A DNA stretch of 64,000 nt, from contig OZ024929.1 in the NCBI GenBank assembly GCA_964017235.1, positions 23,619,464 to 23,683,463 on the forward strand, given 5' to 3'. The position numbers and the translations under genes are program-made. This document shows, one piece after another, positions 11,325 through 23,289 of the stretch. This DNA is from Sabellastarte sp. h YS-2021 (taxonomy: Eukaryota; Annelida; Polychaeta; Sabellida; Sabellidae). Every line of letters begins with the position of its first letter. Position 1 is the stretch's first letter. The notes beneath the pieces are model-generated. The model searched no databases. It worked only from the letters and a program-made list of their open reading frames with translations, and was not told where the DNA came from.

Positions 11325-13622
11325 TATATTCCCAGACGAAAGTCGGGGATATATTGGATTCAGGTCCGTCGCGCCGCCGCCGCCGCCGCCGCCGCCGTAG
11401 AAATTTCCTTGTGGACGCGTCTAACTCAAAAACAAATTAATATTTTTTTTTCAAACTTGGTACACATGTTAAGGGTGCCCAAAGGAAGATCCCTATTTTA
11501 AGGTGACCTTAAACTCCCAGTAAAAAAGAACTTATGGCCACCTTAAGGTCAGAAATTGCACTTTTGGCCACTTAGAGCCCTGTAGGTCACAAACTATGAT
11601 GCTCAGCTGGCTGAAATTTTACCTGGCAACACATTAATATGTTCTTAGTACATGTGCCGAAAATCATGACTTTAAGTTGAGGAGAAAATTGTGTTTGAGG
11701 CCCATAAATACCCCCACTTAGGGATTTTTTGCTATACTTTACACATATTTTGCCCTATAATTTGGAAGTGATAATTCTGATGAGTCTCAAACTGCGCTAG
11801 GTATAACTTTGATATGTAATCCTTGTCTGTAGAAAATTTTAGGGCTGTAGGTTTACCCAAAGGGGTCGACTTAAGGTCTCAAAAGTGCCCACAGAGACCC
11901 AATTTATGCACTTTTTGCCACTTTCAAGCACTGTAGCTTTCAAACTATGTCTCTCATCTAAGTTAAATATCATCTGGGAATATATCTATGTGTTTTCTTA
12001 TATGTGCCCCAACATTTAGGCCTTTAATAGACAGTTAACCTGTGTATCAGGACCATAAACACCCACCCGAGTGACCCTTATAAGACATTTTTCACATCTT
12101 TTTCCCTGTAACTTGGAAATGGTAAGTCGGAGAAGTTTCAAACTGTATTAGATATATATTCTGTGTGTAATCTTAGTATGTAACAGATTTTAAGTCTGAA
12201 GCTTTAATTTTGAAGGTCAAATTGAGGTCTCTAAAAGGCTCCCAAAGACCCAATATTTGGACTTTTTGCTACTTTTAAGCCCTGTGACTGTCAAACTATG
12301 TGACTGATAGAGCTCAAATCCTATCTGAGAAGATATTAGTATGTTATTTTTATATGTGCCAAAAATTAAGGCTTTAAGAAGACATTTAACCTGTGTATGA
12401 GGACCATAAATCCCCACCCGAGTGACCATTTTTAGACATTTTTCACATATTTTTCCCTGTAACTTGGAAATGGTAAGTCTAAGAAGTTTCAAACTGTATT
12501 AGATGCATATTCTATGTGTAATCTTAGTATGTGACAAATTTTAAGTCTGAAGCTTTAATTTGAAGGCCACATTTAGGTCTCTAGAAGGCCCCATAAAGAC
12601 CCAGTATTTGGACTTTTTGCCAATTTTAAGGCCTGTGACTGTTAAACTATGTGACTGATAGAGCTGAAATCTCATCTGGGAATACATTATTATGTTCTTT
12701 TTACATGTGCCAAAAATCAAGGCTTCAAGTAGACATTTAACCTGTGTATGAGGACCTTTAACACCCACCTGAGTGACCCTTTTAAGACATTTTTCACATA
12801 TTTTGCTCTGTAACTTGGAAATGGTAAGTCTGAGAAGTTTCAAACTTTATTAGATACATATTCTATGTGTAATCTTAGTATGTAACAAATTTTAAGTCTG
12901 AAGCTTTAATTTGAAAGCCACATCGAGATCTCTAAAAGGCCCACAATGACCCAATATTTGGACTTTTTACCACCTTTAAGCCCTGTAACTGTTAAACTAT
13001 GTGATTGATGGAGCTGAAATCCCATCTGGGAATGCATTATTATGTCCTTTTTACATATGCCGAAAATCAAGGTTTTTAGTAGACATTTAACCTGTGTATG
13101 AGGGCCATAGACACTCGCCCAAGTGCCTTTTTTGACATTTTTTCCGTATTTTGCCCTGTTATTTGGAAATGCTTAGTGTGACAAGTCTTAAACTGTATTA
13201 TATATGATTTTTGTTTGTTATGTATGTCCCCCCAAAAAGTTTCAGATCTGTAGTTTAATTGCTAAGGTCTCTTTAACAATTGTAAAATGCTCACAGAAAC
13301 CCAATTTATGGATATTATGCCACTTTAAAGCCCAGTAACTGTCAAACTATGTGGGTTATAGAGCTGAAATCTTTGAATTTTTAAAAGGAAATGCCTGTCT
13401 ATTTAAATTTTGAATATTAATAATGTTATGGCTATCTTAGTCTTTTAAGAACTTATTTTTGTGTGTTATACCTCTGCTTGCTGAGTTTTTCACTTTTTAA
13501 AATGAAACTGGTGAAACATATTGAAGTAGACAAAATGGACACTTTAAGTGAGCTTTAAGTCCCAATATTAATGAAATTATATCCTTATGTAGTAAAACTA
13601 GGGGATTTTTAACCCTCAACTA
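11325..13622 (+). mobile_element. R4: hairpin / tandem-array element inserted in DIRS-E
   Basis: It starts with the hairpin TATATTCCCAGAC-GAAA-GTCGGGGATATA (11325-11353) and a (GCC)n tract. About five units of ~351 bp follow: the mark TTTAAGTCTGAAGCTTTAA falls at 12188, 12539 and 12891, with weaker copies at about 11835 and 13237. Each unit has GTAACTTGGAAATGGTAAGT and GAAGTTTCAAACTGTATTAG. A plausible 3' end is CTAG at 13619-13622 after GGGATTTTTAACCC, but this is tentative. No protein is encoded. Confidence 0.55.
11368..11398 (+). repeat. (GCC)n / (CGC)n microsatellite
   Basis: About nine GCC triplets directly downstream of the R4 start hairpin. Confidence 0.9.
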
Positions 13623-14560
13623 GCCCAGTTTTATTCAACTTGCCTCAGTTAATTTTGGCACAGCTCCTACAGTTATGAACTCATTTCAGTTGATAATCAC
13701 ATACTTAAAATTCTCAATTCTTTTTGTATTTGAGTACCCCTTTTATATAGATTGTTTGTTTACCATTTATGCTCAACCCACATCCCCCCACCCGGATTCC
13801 CCCCACCCACCTCTGGGACCTCCAGCTATATTGAGTGACACTAAATAAACAAAGGTATTTAATGATATCAGATGAGAAACAAAGAACTCAATGGGGTTGC
13901 AGATCTTGTGTAATAGTGAGAGAGGTGTGGAGAAGGGGAGAGGGGTGGGGGTGGGAGGTGGTGGGCTTCATTACATATAACACAAAGGGGAGTCAGAACT
14001 GAGATTGTGTCACATATTTAGGTTGCATATATATGGACCACATATATAGGTATAGAGGAAATGAATAACTGAAAACAATTTGCAAATTCTAAAAATAATA
14101 TAATAAAATAATAATATAAATAATTTTTTTTAAAATAATATTTTATTTGTGAACAAATATAGAAACAGATATGCGCTTTTGGGATTATGAATTTTAGAAT
14201 GGACATTGAATCATCAATCATTTAAATACTTTGAAGGAAGATTGAAAAATATGATGAGTTGAGTTAAAAATAATATTTTATTTGTCAACAAATATAGAAA
14301 CAGATATGCTCTTTTGGGATTATTATTTTAGAATGGACATTCAATCATCAATCATTTAAATACTTTGAAAATAGGTTTAGAGTTATCATTGCAGGAAGAT
14401 TGAAAATATAATTTGAGTTATGTATTCGGCGTCTGGGGATACACCATCTTCCTTGGGGAGATATAAACAGAGTAGATTGATGTGCTGAAGTTCATATAAT
14501 AATGGGTAATTATGTTTTAAAAAATTCCCGATCAAAACCTGTGGCGTGAGTGATGACCTG
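13623..14560. other. Non-coding, with a local duplication of about 105 bp
   Basis: No gene is seen. The stretch 14130-14235 (AATATTTTATTTGTGAACAA to TTTAAATACTTTGAAG) recurs at 14262-14368 with few changes. C-rich and purine-rich tracts occur at 13780-13815 and 13920-13965. It lies between R4 and the first RNase H piece of DIRS-E and may include its decayed sequence. Confidence 0.6.
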
Positions 14561-16585
14561 TCTGGGGATATGTTGGCGCCGAGTTGGCCCAATCTAGTTT
14601 TATTATTATAGCCTCCTCCCCAACTTTTGAGTGAACTGTCTGACTGAAGGACTACCTGGGGATCACATGTGTAACTGGACACCATGAGCTGTTTATGTGT
14701 CCTGTACACCAATATAGTTCTATTTTTGACTCATCACTAAACTTCATGGGCCTTTCAAACTTCCCTCTAGAAGATTTGAGTGCCTGTGTTTGTCAAATGC
14801 AAGGCATCTGTAAAACATTGGCCCATACATGACCCCAGGAAAACTAGACAAGTTTCCCAATAACACTGCTAACCTGCCTTATAGAGGGAGTGTTCAGAGA
14901 TAAGAGCTCTACACAAGCTTATCTGACACTGTTTTCTCTGGAGTGAGGGAAATTCTGGGTGAATTACAAATCCCAGGGATTTTAACAATGTCACACTTGC
15001 TTTTACATTATTGGCATCTTCACTGAAAGTAGCTGTCTTTAAGAAAAGTCATACAGCTTCATTAATTTAGTAAATTGTCTTGGACAGAACCATAAACCAT
15101 TTGTAGAAACAGTGTATTTGTAGTATTGAGAATTCCATTGAAATTTAAGATATTTATAGTCCTCAGGGTAAACAGGAACTGAGTAGTAAGCATCTTTTAA
15201 ATCGATTGAGACAATAAAACAGTTTGGTCTCATCATAGCCATTGCAGACAATAGGGTATCCATTTTAAAGTAATGGTGTACCACATGGGAATTAACTCTT
15301 TTCAGATTTAAAGTCATCCCATATTTCCCGTCTTTTTTGGCCCTCACAAAGATGTTGGACACAAAATCACCACTTTCTCTGAAACATTGTTTAATCACCC
15401 ATGTTTGTTGAAGCATTTATATTTCTTCATTAATTCCTGTATTTTCGGTTGGGGTGAATTTAAACTTGTTTGAGAGTAATACTTGATTGGGTACTGTAGC
15501 AAATTGTAAGTGCTTTCCCCTCATGACATTTAAAATACTTTCATCTGATGTCATAGCTGACCCGTTTTGTATAAACTATTTAATTCTGCCAGCTTTAAAA
15601 TATTTTATTTGTTCAATACCATTGTTAACACAATCAATGAACTGTATCTTATGTGGATAATTGATGACTGAGTTCACACTCAACAGGGTTGTTGGCTGTA
15701 CAGGGGTTGTTGCAGTTACTGTGTGTGCTTGTGCTTGTATTTGTCCCCCTGTTTTTGTGCTGCCAAGATGGTCTGTTCTTTCCTGCTTGAAAAGAAATAG
15801 TTGATGTCTGATGAATTCTCTCATAGTTCTGAGCAGGTCATCATCCCAAACAGAAAGTCTATTACAGGCATAGCTGGCAAGGCAAGGCCAGCATATTCAC
15901 TTTTCAGTATGTGTGCCAACATTTCCCGCCTACAAAATGAAACTTCATGTGAGGCATACCCCAAGAGGGCAAGGGCATCAGTAGCCTTTGACACAATGAC
16001 TGGAATACCCATAGTGGTCTTGTTTCTGGCAGCAGATATCAGGTTTTCTATGACCTGAGTTATGGCAGTGGCATTGGCTGGCAAGGCTGTATGAATATTG
16101 GCCAATTTAAAATCTTTCCTTTTCTAGAAAATGACTCAGTTTCTTCTAGATATCATCATTACTGAGAGTTTGGAGCAATATTCAGTCTTGACATATTCTT
16201 TTTTGCTTCTCCTGAATAGTGTCATACATCAATGTAGTTTTAAAGTGAGAGTTCACTTTGGTGATTTGGCTCTCACTGGTGGCCCAACTTTGTCAGGTAC
16301 AGTAAAGGGATCATCAATGTCATCCAAGATGTCAGCATCTGAGTCATGTTCTTTGACGGACTGGGTGTCCTCAAACAAATCACCGAAATCACTGATATAT
16401 CATGAGGTTTACTTGTATCCAAAGGTTCGCTCACATTGTTTTTGCCACTTTTGCCAAAGGCTCATCCAAATCATGTCATAGTGGTGTCTCCCTTTTTGGG
16501 CTGCCATATACTGAAATGCCTCTCCCATATTTTGGAGGACTTCAAACAATTTACGTAATTTTTATTTATCTGTTTAAAGGCAGCA

Positions 16586-17440
16586 TTAGAGCCTTTTCTT
16601 GAGGAACCAGGTTCAGAGCCCTCCTCATTATTTATAACACTACTGTCAACTGACATGTAGGCTAATTCTTTTTTTTCTTTTTTTCAAAGTGTCTCACAGT
16701 TTACAATGTATCAGAGCCTTCTCTTGAGAAACCAGGTTCAGAGCCCTTCTCATTATTTATGGCACTACTGTCAACTGACATGTAGGCTAATTAAAAGTTT
16801 ACAATGTATGTACTTCAAGCTGAGCTCAAACTCTAGCTTTTAAATGAAGTGTGTAAACATGCACAAGCTGAACATTACTCTAGCTATTAAAAGGCATGAA
16901 TATGAACCCTCTGACTGTCTATGTTGCAAAGTAGTCCCAAACACAAATATATCTCTTAAAGCTATTTTGTCTTTACTAAAGTATAAGTGTTTATTTTAAA
17001 TATGATAACCAAGAATTGTTGAAATTATATCCAAAACAAAACAACAACACAGTAATAATCCATCTGAAAAAGGTACACATACACAGGTAAAGAAGAAAAC
17101 ACAACTTGACCGGTCAACAACTAATCCAACACTGACTGGTTATCAACACTCCTTATCTCATGTGATCCTGTAGGGACTGGTTATAGTGAGACAGAACAGA
17201 AATTTTAACTTATTAAGTCTGTGTCAGTAAGTTTAAGCAACAGACCAATTACAATCTTTTAAAATATTCTGCTCATAAATATTCTTACTATAATTACACT
17301 TATTCATGTATTTTATGTTAAATTACAATCATCTAGAAATCACACAATAATCACTTTTGTAGGCCTTTGTGTCAATTATGTACTCCATAGCTTACAAAGG
17401 ATTAAGATATATTAAGTTGAGCAATTGTTTCAAGGCAATG
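16586..17440. other. Non-coding 5' side of DIRS-E, with a local tandem duplication
   Basis: The stretch 16586-16668 (GAGCCTTTTCTTGAGG to CAACTGACATGTAGGCTAAT) recurs at 16708-16792. From 16793 to 17440 nothing coding is recognised. Confidence 0.55.
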
Positions 17441-17665
17441 AGTGAATTGGTTACAGTAACCATACACTCAACCCTTGTCAACCCAGATTGAGAGGGTTCA
17501 CACTACAAAGGGGGTTGAACTGATCTGCTTCAATCTGCTTCAATCCACCTCTTGAGTGGGGTTGAGATTTACCCTTGTCAACCCGGATTGTGAGCATTCA
17601 GACTAGTCTTCAATCTGGTTCAATCTGTGTCAACCCGGGTTGAATCACTAGTCTGAATGCCCAGA

Positions 17666-17840
17666 TAGTGTGACCTTGATTTGACCTTTGACCTTGCCAT
17701 AGTGACCTTGACCTATAAAATCTTGTCTGGGCTATATCTCGGAAACCGTAAGGTATAGAAAGTTGATACTTGGTAGGGACATTGGTTTGGGGGTGTAGGT
17801 GTGCAACATCATGTTTTGACCTTGATTTAACCTTTCTGTT
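17666..17840 (+). repeat. R5 copy a, right part
   Basis: Slightly more than one R5 unit (GTGTGACCTTGATTTGACC ... CTATATCTCGGAAACCGTAA ... GGTGTGCAACATCATG-like) continues the array broken at 10204. Confidence 0.75.
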
Positions 17841-18755
17841 GCCTGACTTATCCTGTCACTCACCAAGGTCTGTACCAACTCTATATGTGACCGATTCATA
17901 TCGGTCACTGATTGCTTGTTATTGCATTGAAATCCTTACACAATTTACAGACCAAAAATTATTGAAATATTTTTGACCATTTATTGTCCAGTGCTGTGCA
18001 TAACAAATTTTGAATATTTTGGCCAAATACCACCAAATGTCGTAAGATGAAAATACTTTGCCTTGAAAATGGTATTAAGGACTTTAAGGTTATATTTCTA
18101 GCTTCAATATCACAAAAAAAAATTATTGAAATATTTTTGACCATTTATTGTCCAGTGCTGTGCATAACAAATTTTGAATATTTTGTCGTAAGATGAAAAT
18201 ACTTTGCCTTAAAAATGGTATTAAGGACTTTAAGGTTATATTTCTAACTTCAATATCACAAAAAAAGACCAGACAAAAATTTACTATTTTTAATTTTAAA
18301 AAAATGAGCAAGACGGATCTCAACAGGTGTTCATCTTTTTCAAATATTTTTGAAAATCTTTTTATTGACAGAGATATATGTATTATATTGGAATAGAAAT
18401 GTACAGTGCTCCTTATATTTATTGCATAAAAATTCATTTTTTGACAGAGATACTTTATATATACTGGCTCTCTACTATATGCACAGAGTGACCTCCAACA
18501 TTGGTAACAATATTTATTTTATTTCTGTTCACACTTTACTTATCATCCCTCTCTTACAATCCAGGTTATACCAGTAATAATGAAAAAAAAAGATTAAGAT
18601 ATAAGTGTGTTACAGTAAAATATATATTCTCAAAATTTTGGGGGATTTCTTAGTAGCAGGTACATACATGGTTATCTGTTTGTGGTAGTACCATTAATAG
18701 AAAAACATATGCAAGCAGATTGAATATCCTAAAAAAACCTGTATTTATTTTGTAG
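17841..18755. other. Upstream intron of the TBPL1-like gene, with a tandem duplication
   Basis: About 17955-18118 and 18119-18267 are two copies of one unit (TTATTGAAATATTTTTGACC, GTCCAGTGCTGTGCATAACA, GGTATTAAGGACTTTAAGG). The rest is AT-rich and ends in the acceptor TTTATTTTGTAG at 18744-18755. No other exon is recognised. Confidence 0.6.
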
Positions 18756-18850
18756 TTATGAACCTGAGTTACACCCGGGAGTTACTTACAAAATCAAAGA
18801 TCTCAAAGCTACATTAAAAGTGTTTTCTACTGGTAGTATTACAATTACAG
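18756..18850 (+). CDS. TBPL1: TBP-like factor (TBPL1/TRF2/TLF), penultimate exon
   Basis: This 95-bp exon lies between an acceptor (TTTTGTAG) and a donor (GTAAGATC). In its open frame it reads YEPELHPGVTYKIKD and then LKATLKVFSTGSITIT. That is the second saddle repeat of TBP-like factor 1: human TBPL1 has the same YEPELHP and RATLQIFSTGSITVTG stretch, whereas TBP itself has PELFPGLIYRM at this place. TBPL1/TRF2 is a nuclear paralogue of TATA-binding protein that binds TFIIA and TFIIB and directs transcription from TATA-less promoters. The exon begins with the last base of a split codon and ends with the first base of one that the next exon (26684) completes as Ala. Earlier exons are outside the window or were not recognised. 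I am confident of the family; orthology within it would need the rest of the protein. Confidence 0.9.
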
Positions 18851-19249
18851 GTAAGATCTTTTGACAAAGGTGCTATACAAATGATTTTACACATAAGATA
18901 CTAGTATATTTTTTCTGTGTTGACACAATAAATGGCTGTTGATTTTTAGATGAGTTCCTTAAAATGCCATCTATATTTGTAAATTACTATTTTATTGCGC
19001 TACAATAGCATACCATGTGGGACTGAATGGTGTTCTCGGATGGCCTTAAGGCATCAGGCCAACATCTAAGAAAAATAGACATTTATAGTTGGCCATAGCC
19101 TCAAGTTGTCGTCACGTGATAATCGTTGACCTCTCGACCTACTTTCACGTTGGCCGTGTGGATATGTAGCGTCTGTTATTTACACAGATATTTTCAATTA
19201 TTTCTCAGCACATACATATTGTTGGATGTTGATTTTTGATCATTTCATT

Positions 19250-19550
19250 TTATTGCGTTAATACATCCTATCCAATGGACAATTGCTTTACCGGTCGGCG
19301 CGACCGGTCCCGCCAAACGCCAGAAAAAGACGTCCTGTATATAATACCGGCAGGACCGGTCAGGAGAGTGCATTCGCCAGGTGGCGCATCGTACTTCCTC
19401 TTCCTGTCTAGACAATGTGACGTCATAGCATCTTTTTCGTTTGGCGCGTGGAGAGTGAAGACGTGTTTTCAACGACAAGGAAATTTTGGTCCATTGGATA
19501 GGGTATTAACTTATAAAAATTTAATTTACTTATTAAATTTGCAATTTAAT
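19250..19550 (+). repeat. DIRS-A-type left terminal repeat inside DIRS-B
   Basis: TTAATACATCC and TATCCAATGGACAA (about 19258-19283) and CCATTGGATAGGGTATTAAC (about 19493-19512) frame ~210 bp that is the reverse complement of 374-591. This is the left inverted terminal repeat of the DIRS-A family. It follows ~240 bp after the DIRS-B-type left motif. Confidence 0.8.
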
Positions 19551-19671
19551 ATATATCATAGATTATTCTGTAAAATTTCCATTTTGACAGGATAAGTATT
19601 TTTCTTTATATTTGCGTGTTTTGAGTTTTCCTCGGTTCAGGCTTTTTAGTACGTATTTTATTGTGTTTAAA

Positions 19672-21600
19672 ATGTCTTCCCACCAAACGAATAAAGACAA
19701 ACCGAGATCTAGCAAGTGTAGGCATTTTTGCTTTCCATTTGACACACATAATTTCTGCCCTACCTGTAGGGAATCTGGCAAGGGTGATGACCCTTGTGTC
19801 ACTTTTAAAAGTCTGTGTCAGATATGTGGTTCTTTTACTGAAGAACAAATGCTGAGAATCTCTCAAAGGAAACGTTATATTAAAAAGCAAAAAGCCCTCA
19901 CTTCCACTTCAAAAGACAATGAACTAGATCTCCTAGGGGATGACGTGGATTCCTTTACTGGCTCCAATGCAGACCTTGAGAGTGCTGCTGATAACTTATT
20001 TAGCTCACCCCCGTGTCCACAACCCCTACCCTTCAGTTCATTGTCTCTCAAAACGCCAGTTAAGACTGTCCCACCCACCCCAGGTACTGCCTTATAGCAG
20101 AAAATTGAAGCTAAATTAGAAAAATCCCTGGGTGATTCACTTAACATCCATTTAAAGCAGCAAATGGGTTCCTTTCAGGCTTCAATGTTAGAAGCTTTCC
20201 AGTCTCTCCGAGATGAACTAACTGCAAAAAAGCAAGTCGAGGTGGATCAGACCTCGGCTTCAGCTTCTAAGCCTGGATATACTCAAGCTACTGTAAATCT
20301 GGACCTACCCCCTCCGAGTCAACCTTGGGCTGCCTCAAATCTTGAGTAAATGGAAGTGGACTATGGTCCTGCACTTCCACCTCATCTCGGTGCTGATCAT
20401 CATATGACATCGGATCAGCCTTCTAGTCCAGCTGAGGAGCCTTCTAAGAAGGCATCAGTCAGACCTAAAACTCACTCTCACAAAAGGCATGTTGTTGACC
20501 CGAGGTCTTCCTCGGATCAACTAACTGATGAGTCTGATGAACCTCGGATTGCAACTTCTAAATCCAAATCCAAATACATGATGACAAGAGTAAACACAAG
20601 GTGAGGTCCAGATACGTGTCATCTTCCTCAGAGGAGGATCAGTCCTCTGTAGTCAGACACAGGTCTTCAAAGCCCTCTCGGGCTCAGCCCTCTGTGGCTG
20701 TCTCTGATCAAGACCAACCTCAACATGATCCAGACCTTATTATAGGGAAGTGGCTCTGTCTGACGTTCCCTCCTAATACGCTGAAGAGGTGGACACTTTC
20801 AGGCATATCCTTTCCCTCCCTGATCCCAGGGAGTCTATGCCTAAGTCCTCAACCTCGGTTATGGGTCTGGATGATGAAAAAGGCCGTCAAGAGCTCAGAC
20901 CTAGAGGTTCTTCCTCTATGCTACCACTCAGCTCAGTTATCAAATATGCCTTTGATAAGTTTGAACATGATTTTCAGGCCGCTAATTTACCTGAGGGTAA
21001 ATACATCAAACCTCCTCCTTCCACTACAAGTGGGACAGCCTTGTGAGGAGAAAATACAGGAGTTGAATACATATTTTGCAAAGATCTGTATTACTCCTAA
21101 ACCCCCTGGGGCTCCTATGGGCAAGGTTCCCCTACCAGTTCTTAAGGAATTGGAACACCAAGCTAGGCAAAACATTTCCACACTAAATATTACTGCTGCC
21201 TTTGCTAAGACTTCTTCCTCCTGCAATGCATCTCTGGAGAAGTGCCAACATAGTCTGAAGTCAACCTTCAAGAGGGTTAATTTTCAGATCCAAAAAGGTG
21301 CCAATCCTGAAAAAGCAGCAAAACGTGGATATGAGCTAGCCTGTGAGTACTTAATCTTTTGGAATAAGACTGTTCTTATTCAACACAGGGCTCTCACATG
21401 CCTAAGCAAATCCCTAGCCCATATACTCCAGAGGGAGTTATATACTATTGGTAACACTGGCTTGCTTAGGCGCGAAGCCCCTGTGGGGGCAACTCCTCAC
21501 AAAACAGTAACCAATCGTTTTCCTCAGGTAGGGGGAAACCGAACTTCAGAGGCTGCAGGGGTCGTTTTCGACCCCACAACAAAGGGCGAGGGCGTGTAAA
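19672..21600 (+). pseudogene. DIRS-B gag-like region
   Basis: The region begins with a Cys/His-rich module (CRHFCF, THNFCPTCRESGKGDDPC, CQICGSF; about 19725-19850). A comparable Cys-rich module is present in DIRS-D. A Ser/Pro- and acid-rich central part and an alpha-helical C-terminal part follow. This is the expected place and form of the structural ORF1 of DIRS elements. It is broken and reported as a fossil. Confidence 0.65.
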
Positions 21601-21749
21601 CCCCTCTCCCCAATGACTCCTTAAAAGTCTCCCTCAGTCCACCAGTAGGAGGTCGACTCCGTTCTTTCAGAAGAGACTGGCAAACAAACAAATGTTCATC
21701 AAACGTGTTAAACATTATCGCCAATGGCTACGTACTGCCATTCCTTTCA

Positions 21750-22980
21750 AAACCACTAAAGGTGGAGGTCGGTCATAGACTTAAGCAGGCTCAACACTTT
21801 TCTACACGTAGAAAAGTTCAAAATGGAAACTCCAGAGTCCATTAGGACCTCCCTGATTCCAGGGGAATGGGTATCGTCGATAGACCTATCAGATGCTTAC
21901 CTTCACATCTCCATCCATCCAAACTCAAGGAAATACCTAAGGTTTTGCTACAGGTTCCAGGTGTTCCAGTTCACCTCCCTCCCATTCGGACTAGCCACAG
22001 CCCCCCAGGTGTTTACAATGATTGTAAAGGAAGTGAAGCTAATGGCCCTCTCCAGAGGACTCAGACTTCACCAATACCTGGACGACTGGCTGATCAGGTC
22101 CCAGTCTCAGGAGGAAGCCCAAGTGAACACTCAGGCAATGGTAGACCTAACCCAGTCCTTGGGTTGGATAATAAATCAGGAAAAATCAGAACTGAAACCT
22201 ACTCAGGTGTTTTTGTTTGTGGGCTACGAATACCATCTAGATTCAGCCCTTGTAAAACCCACTCAAGAGAGATGGCTCAAACTTCAGGATTTGATCCTAA
22301 GACTCAAGTCAAGACATGTCTTGACTGCAAGATGTTTGATGTCGCTAATTGGGTTGCTTGCCTCAATGGAGAAAATGGTCCCGGACGGACGCCTTCACAT
22401 GAGGCCCTTTCAGTTTCACCTCAAGGAGCACTGGAGATATCCTCGGTCGCTGGACAGCCTCCTTCCTTGGACAGAAGCCACTGCAGCACACTAAGACTGG
22501 TGGCAAAATCCCTCAAACGTGATGAAAGCTGCAGACCTCATCCCAAAGACCACAGTATCCAACTCTTTACAGATGCCTCAAACGAAGGTTGGGGTGCTCA
22601 CTTAGATCAAAGTTCTACATAAGGTCTGTGGTCAGACCGGAAAAAAAGGCTACACATAAACGTTCTAGAATTGAAGGCGGTCTTCCTGGCCCTTCGAAGT
22701 TTCAAGGACCAGTGCCAGAACCAAACAGTGCTAGTTGCAACGGGCAACTCAACAGTGGTAGCCTACATAAACAAACAAGGAGGAACTCACTCAGCAGAGG
22801 TGTGTGCTCTCCTGTGGAAGATCATGACCTGGTGCCATCACTATCACATAACATTGAAAGCCAGACACATTCTAGGGTGTCTGAATGTGATGGCTGACCT
22901 TCTGTCCAGGTTGAACCAAGTGCAGTCAACAGAATGGTCACTGCATCCGCAGGTGTTCAAACAGATTTACCAAAAGTAGT
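21750..22980 (+). pseudogene. DIRS-B reverse transcriptase and RNase H region
   Basis: The RT palm is recognisable by SIDLSDAYLHISIHPNSRKY (about 21875-21935), LPFGLATAPQVFT, and LHQYLDDWLI (about 22070-22100). An RNase H stretch follows (LFTDASNEGWGAHL at about 22562-22605, then a VATGNSTVVAYINKQGGTHS stretch at about 22735-22795). Order and sequence are typical of YR retroelements. The region is broken. Confidence 0.85.
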
Positions 22981-23289
22981 TCACACCTCATGTAGACCTA
23001 TTTGCCACTCATCTGAACCACAAACTTCTACTGTACGTATCTCCTGTCCCAGACCCAAAGGGTTGGGACATAGATGCTCTGAACATAAACTGGACGGGTC
23101 TCACTGCCTATGCTTACCCTCCAACGGCTCTCCTTCACAGGGTGATCCAAAAAATCAGATAATGCTATTGCCTGATCATCGTAATAGCCCCAGGCTGGCC
23201 AGGGATGCCCTGGTTTTGGGACCTAGTGCAGCTCTCAACAGAGATCGCACTACAACTTCCAGTGTCTACAACTCTTCTCAAACAGTCCC

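Larger units (their letters stand above)
10560..16700 (-). mobile_element. DIRS-E: broken DIRS1-like element
   Basis: On the minus strand, from high to low coordinates, the parts are a gag-like region (about 16650-15580, with a recognisable DIRS gag stretch near 16105-15821), reverse transcriptase (about 15570-14900, with SIDLKDAYYSVPVYPEDYKY in the palm) and RNase H and its C-terminal extension (pieces at about 14710-14560 and 11325-10690). An R4 array element sits between the RNase H pieces. No recombinase part was recognised. The RT is of the DIRS1 type, unlike that of DIRS-C. The copy is clearly dead, with at least eight breaks, and looks old. Confidence 0.75.
10205..17660. mobile_element. 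7.4 kb insertion with inverted ends rich in AATC(C)GGGTTGACAAGGG
   Basis: It interrupts the R5 array. The left end (10205-10320) has GTTCACACTACAATCCGTG, GACAAGGATTGAGGGTTG and ATTGAAGCAGATTGAAGCAG. The right end (17460-17655) has the complements, including ATCTGCTTCAATCTGCTTCA, CAACCCTTGTCAACCCAGAT and CACTAGTCTGAATGCCCAG. Inverted, internally repeated ends of this kind mark a DNA transposon of unknown superfamily. Its interior is filled by a minus-strand DIRS (E) and other repeats, so it is probably a composite. No transposase is seen. Confidence 0.5.

Noticed and set aside
12217-12843. Two similar minus-strand frames of 91 and 100 codons
   Set aside because: They are the same stretch of two neighbouring 351-bp R4 units; no domain.
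6400-18750. Earlier exons of the TBPL1-like gene
   Set aside because: I looked for the first saddle repeat and linker in the upstream region and saw none; they are probably before the window or in other introns' flanks not recognised by eye.
19236-19595. 119-codon frame ahead of the DIRS-B gag region
   Set aside because: It runs across the terminal repeat, which is non-coding in DIRS elements.
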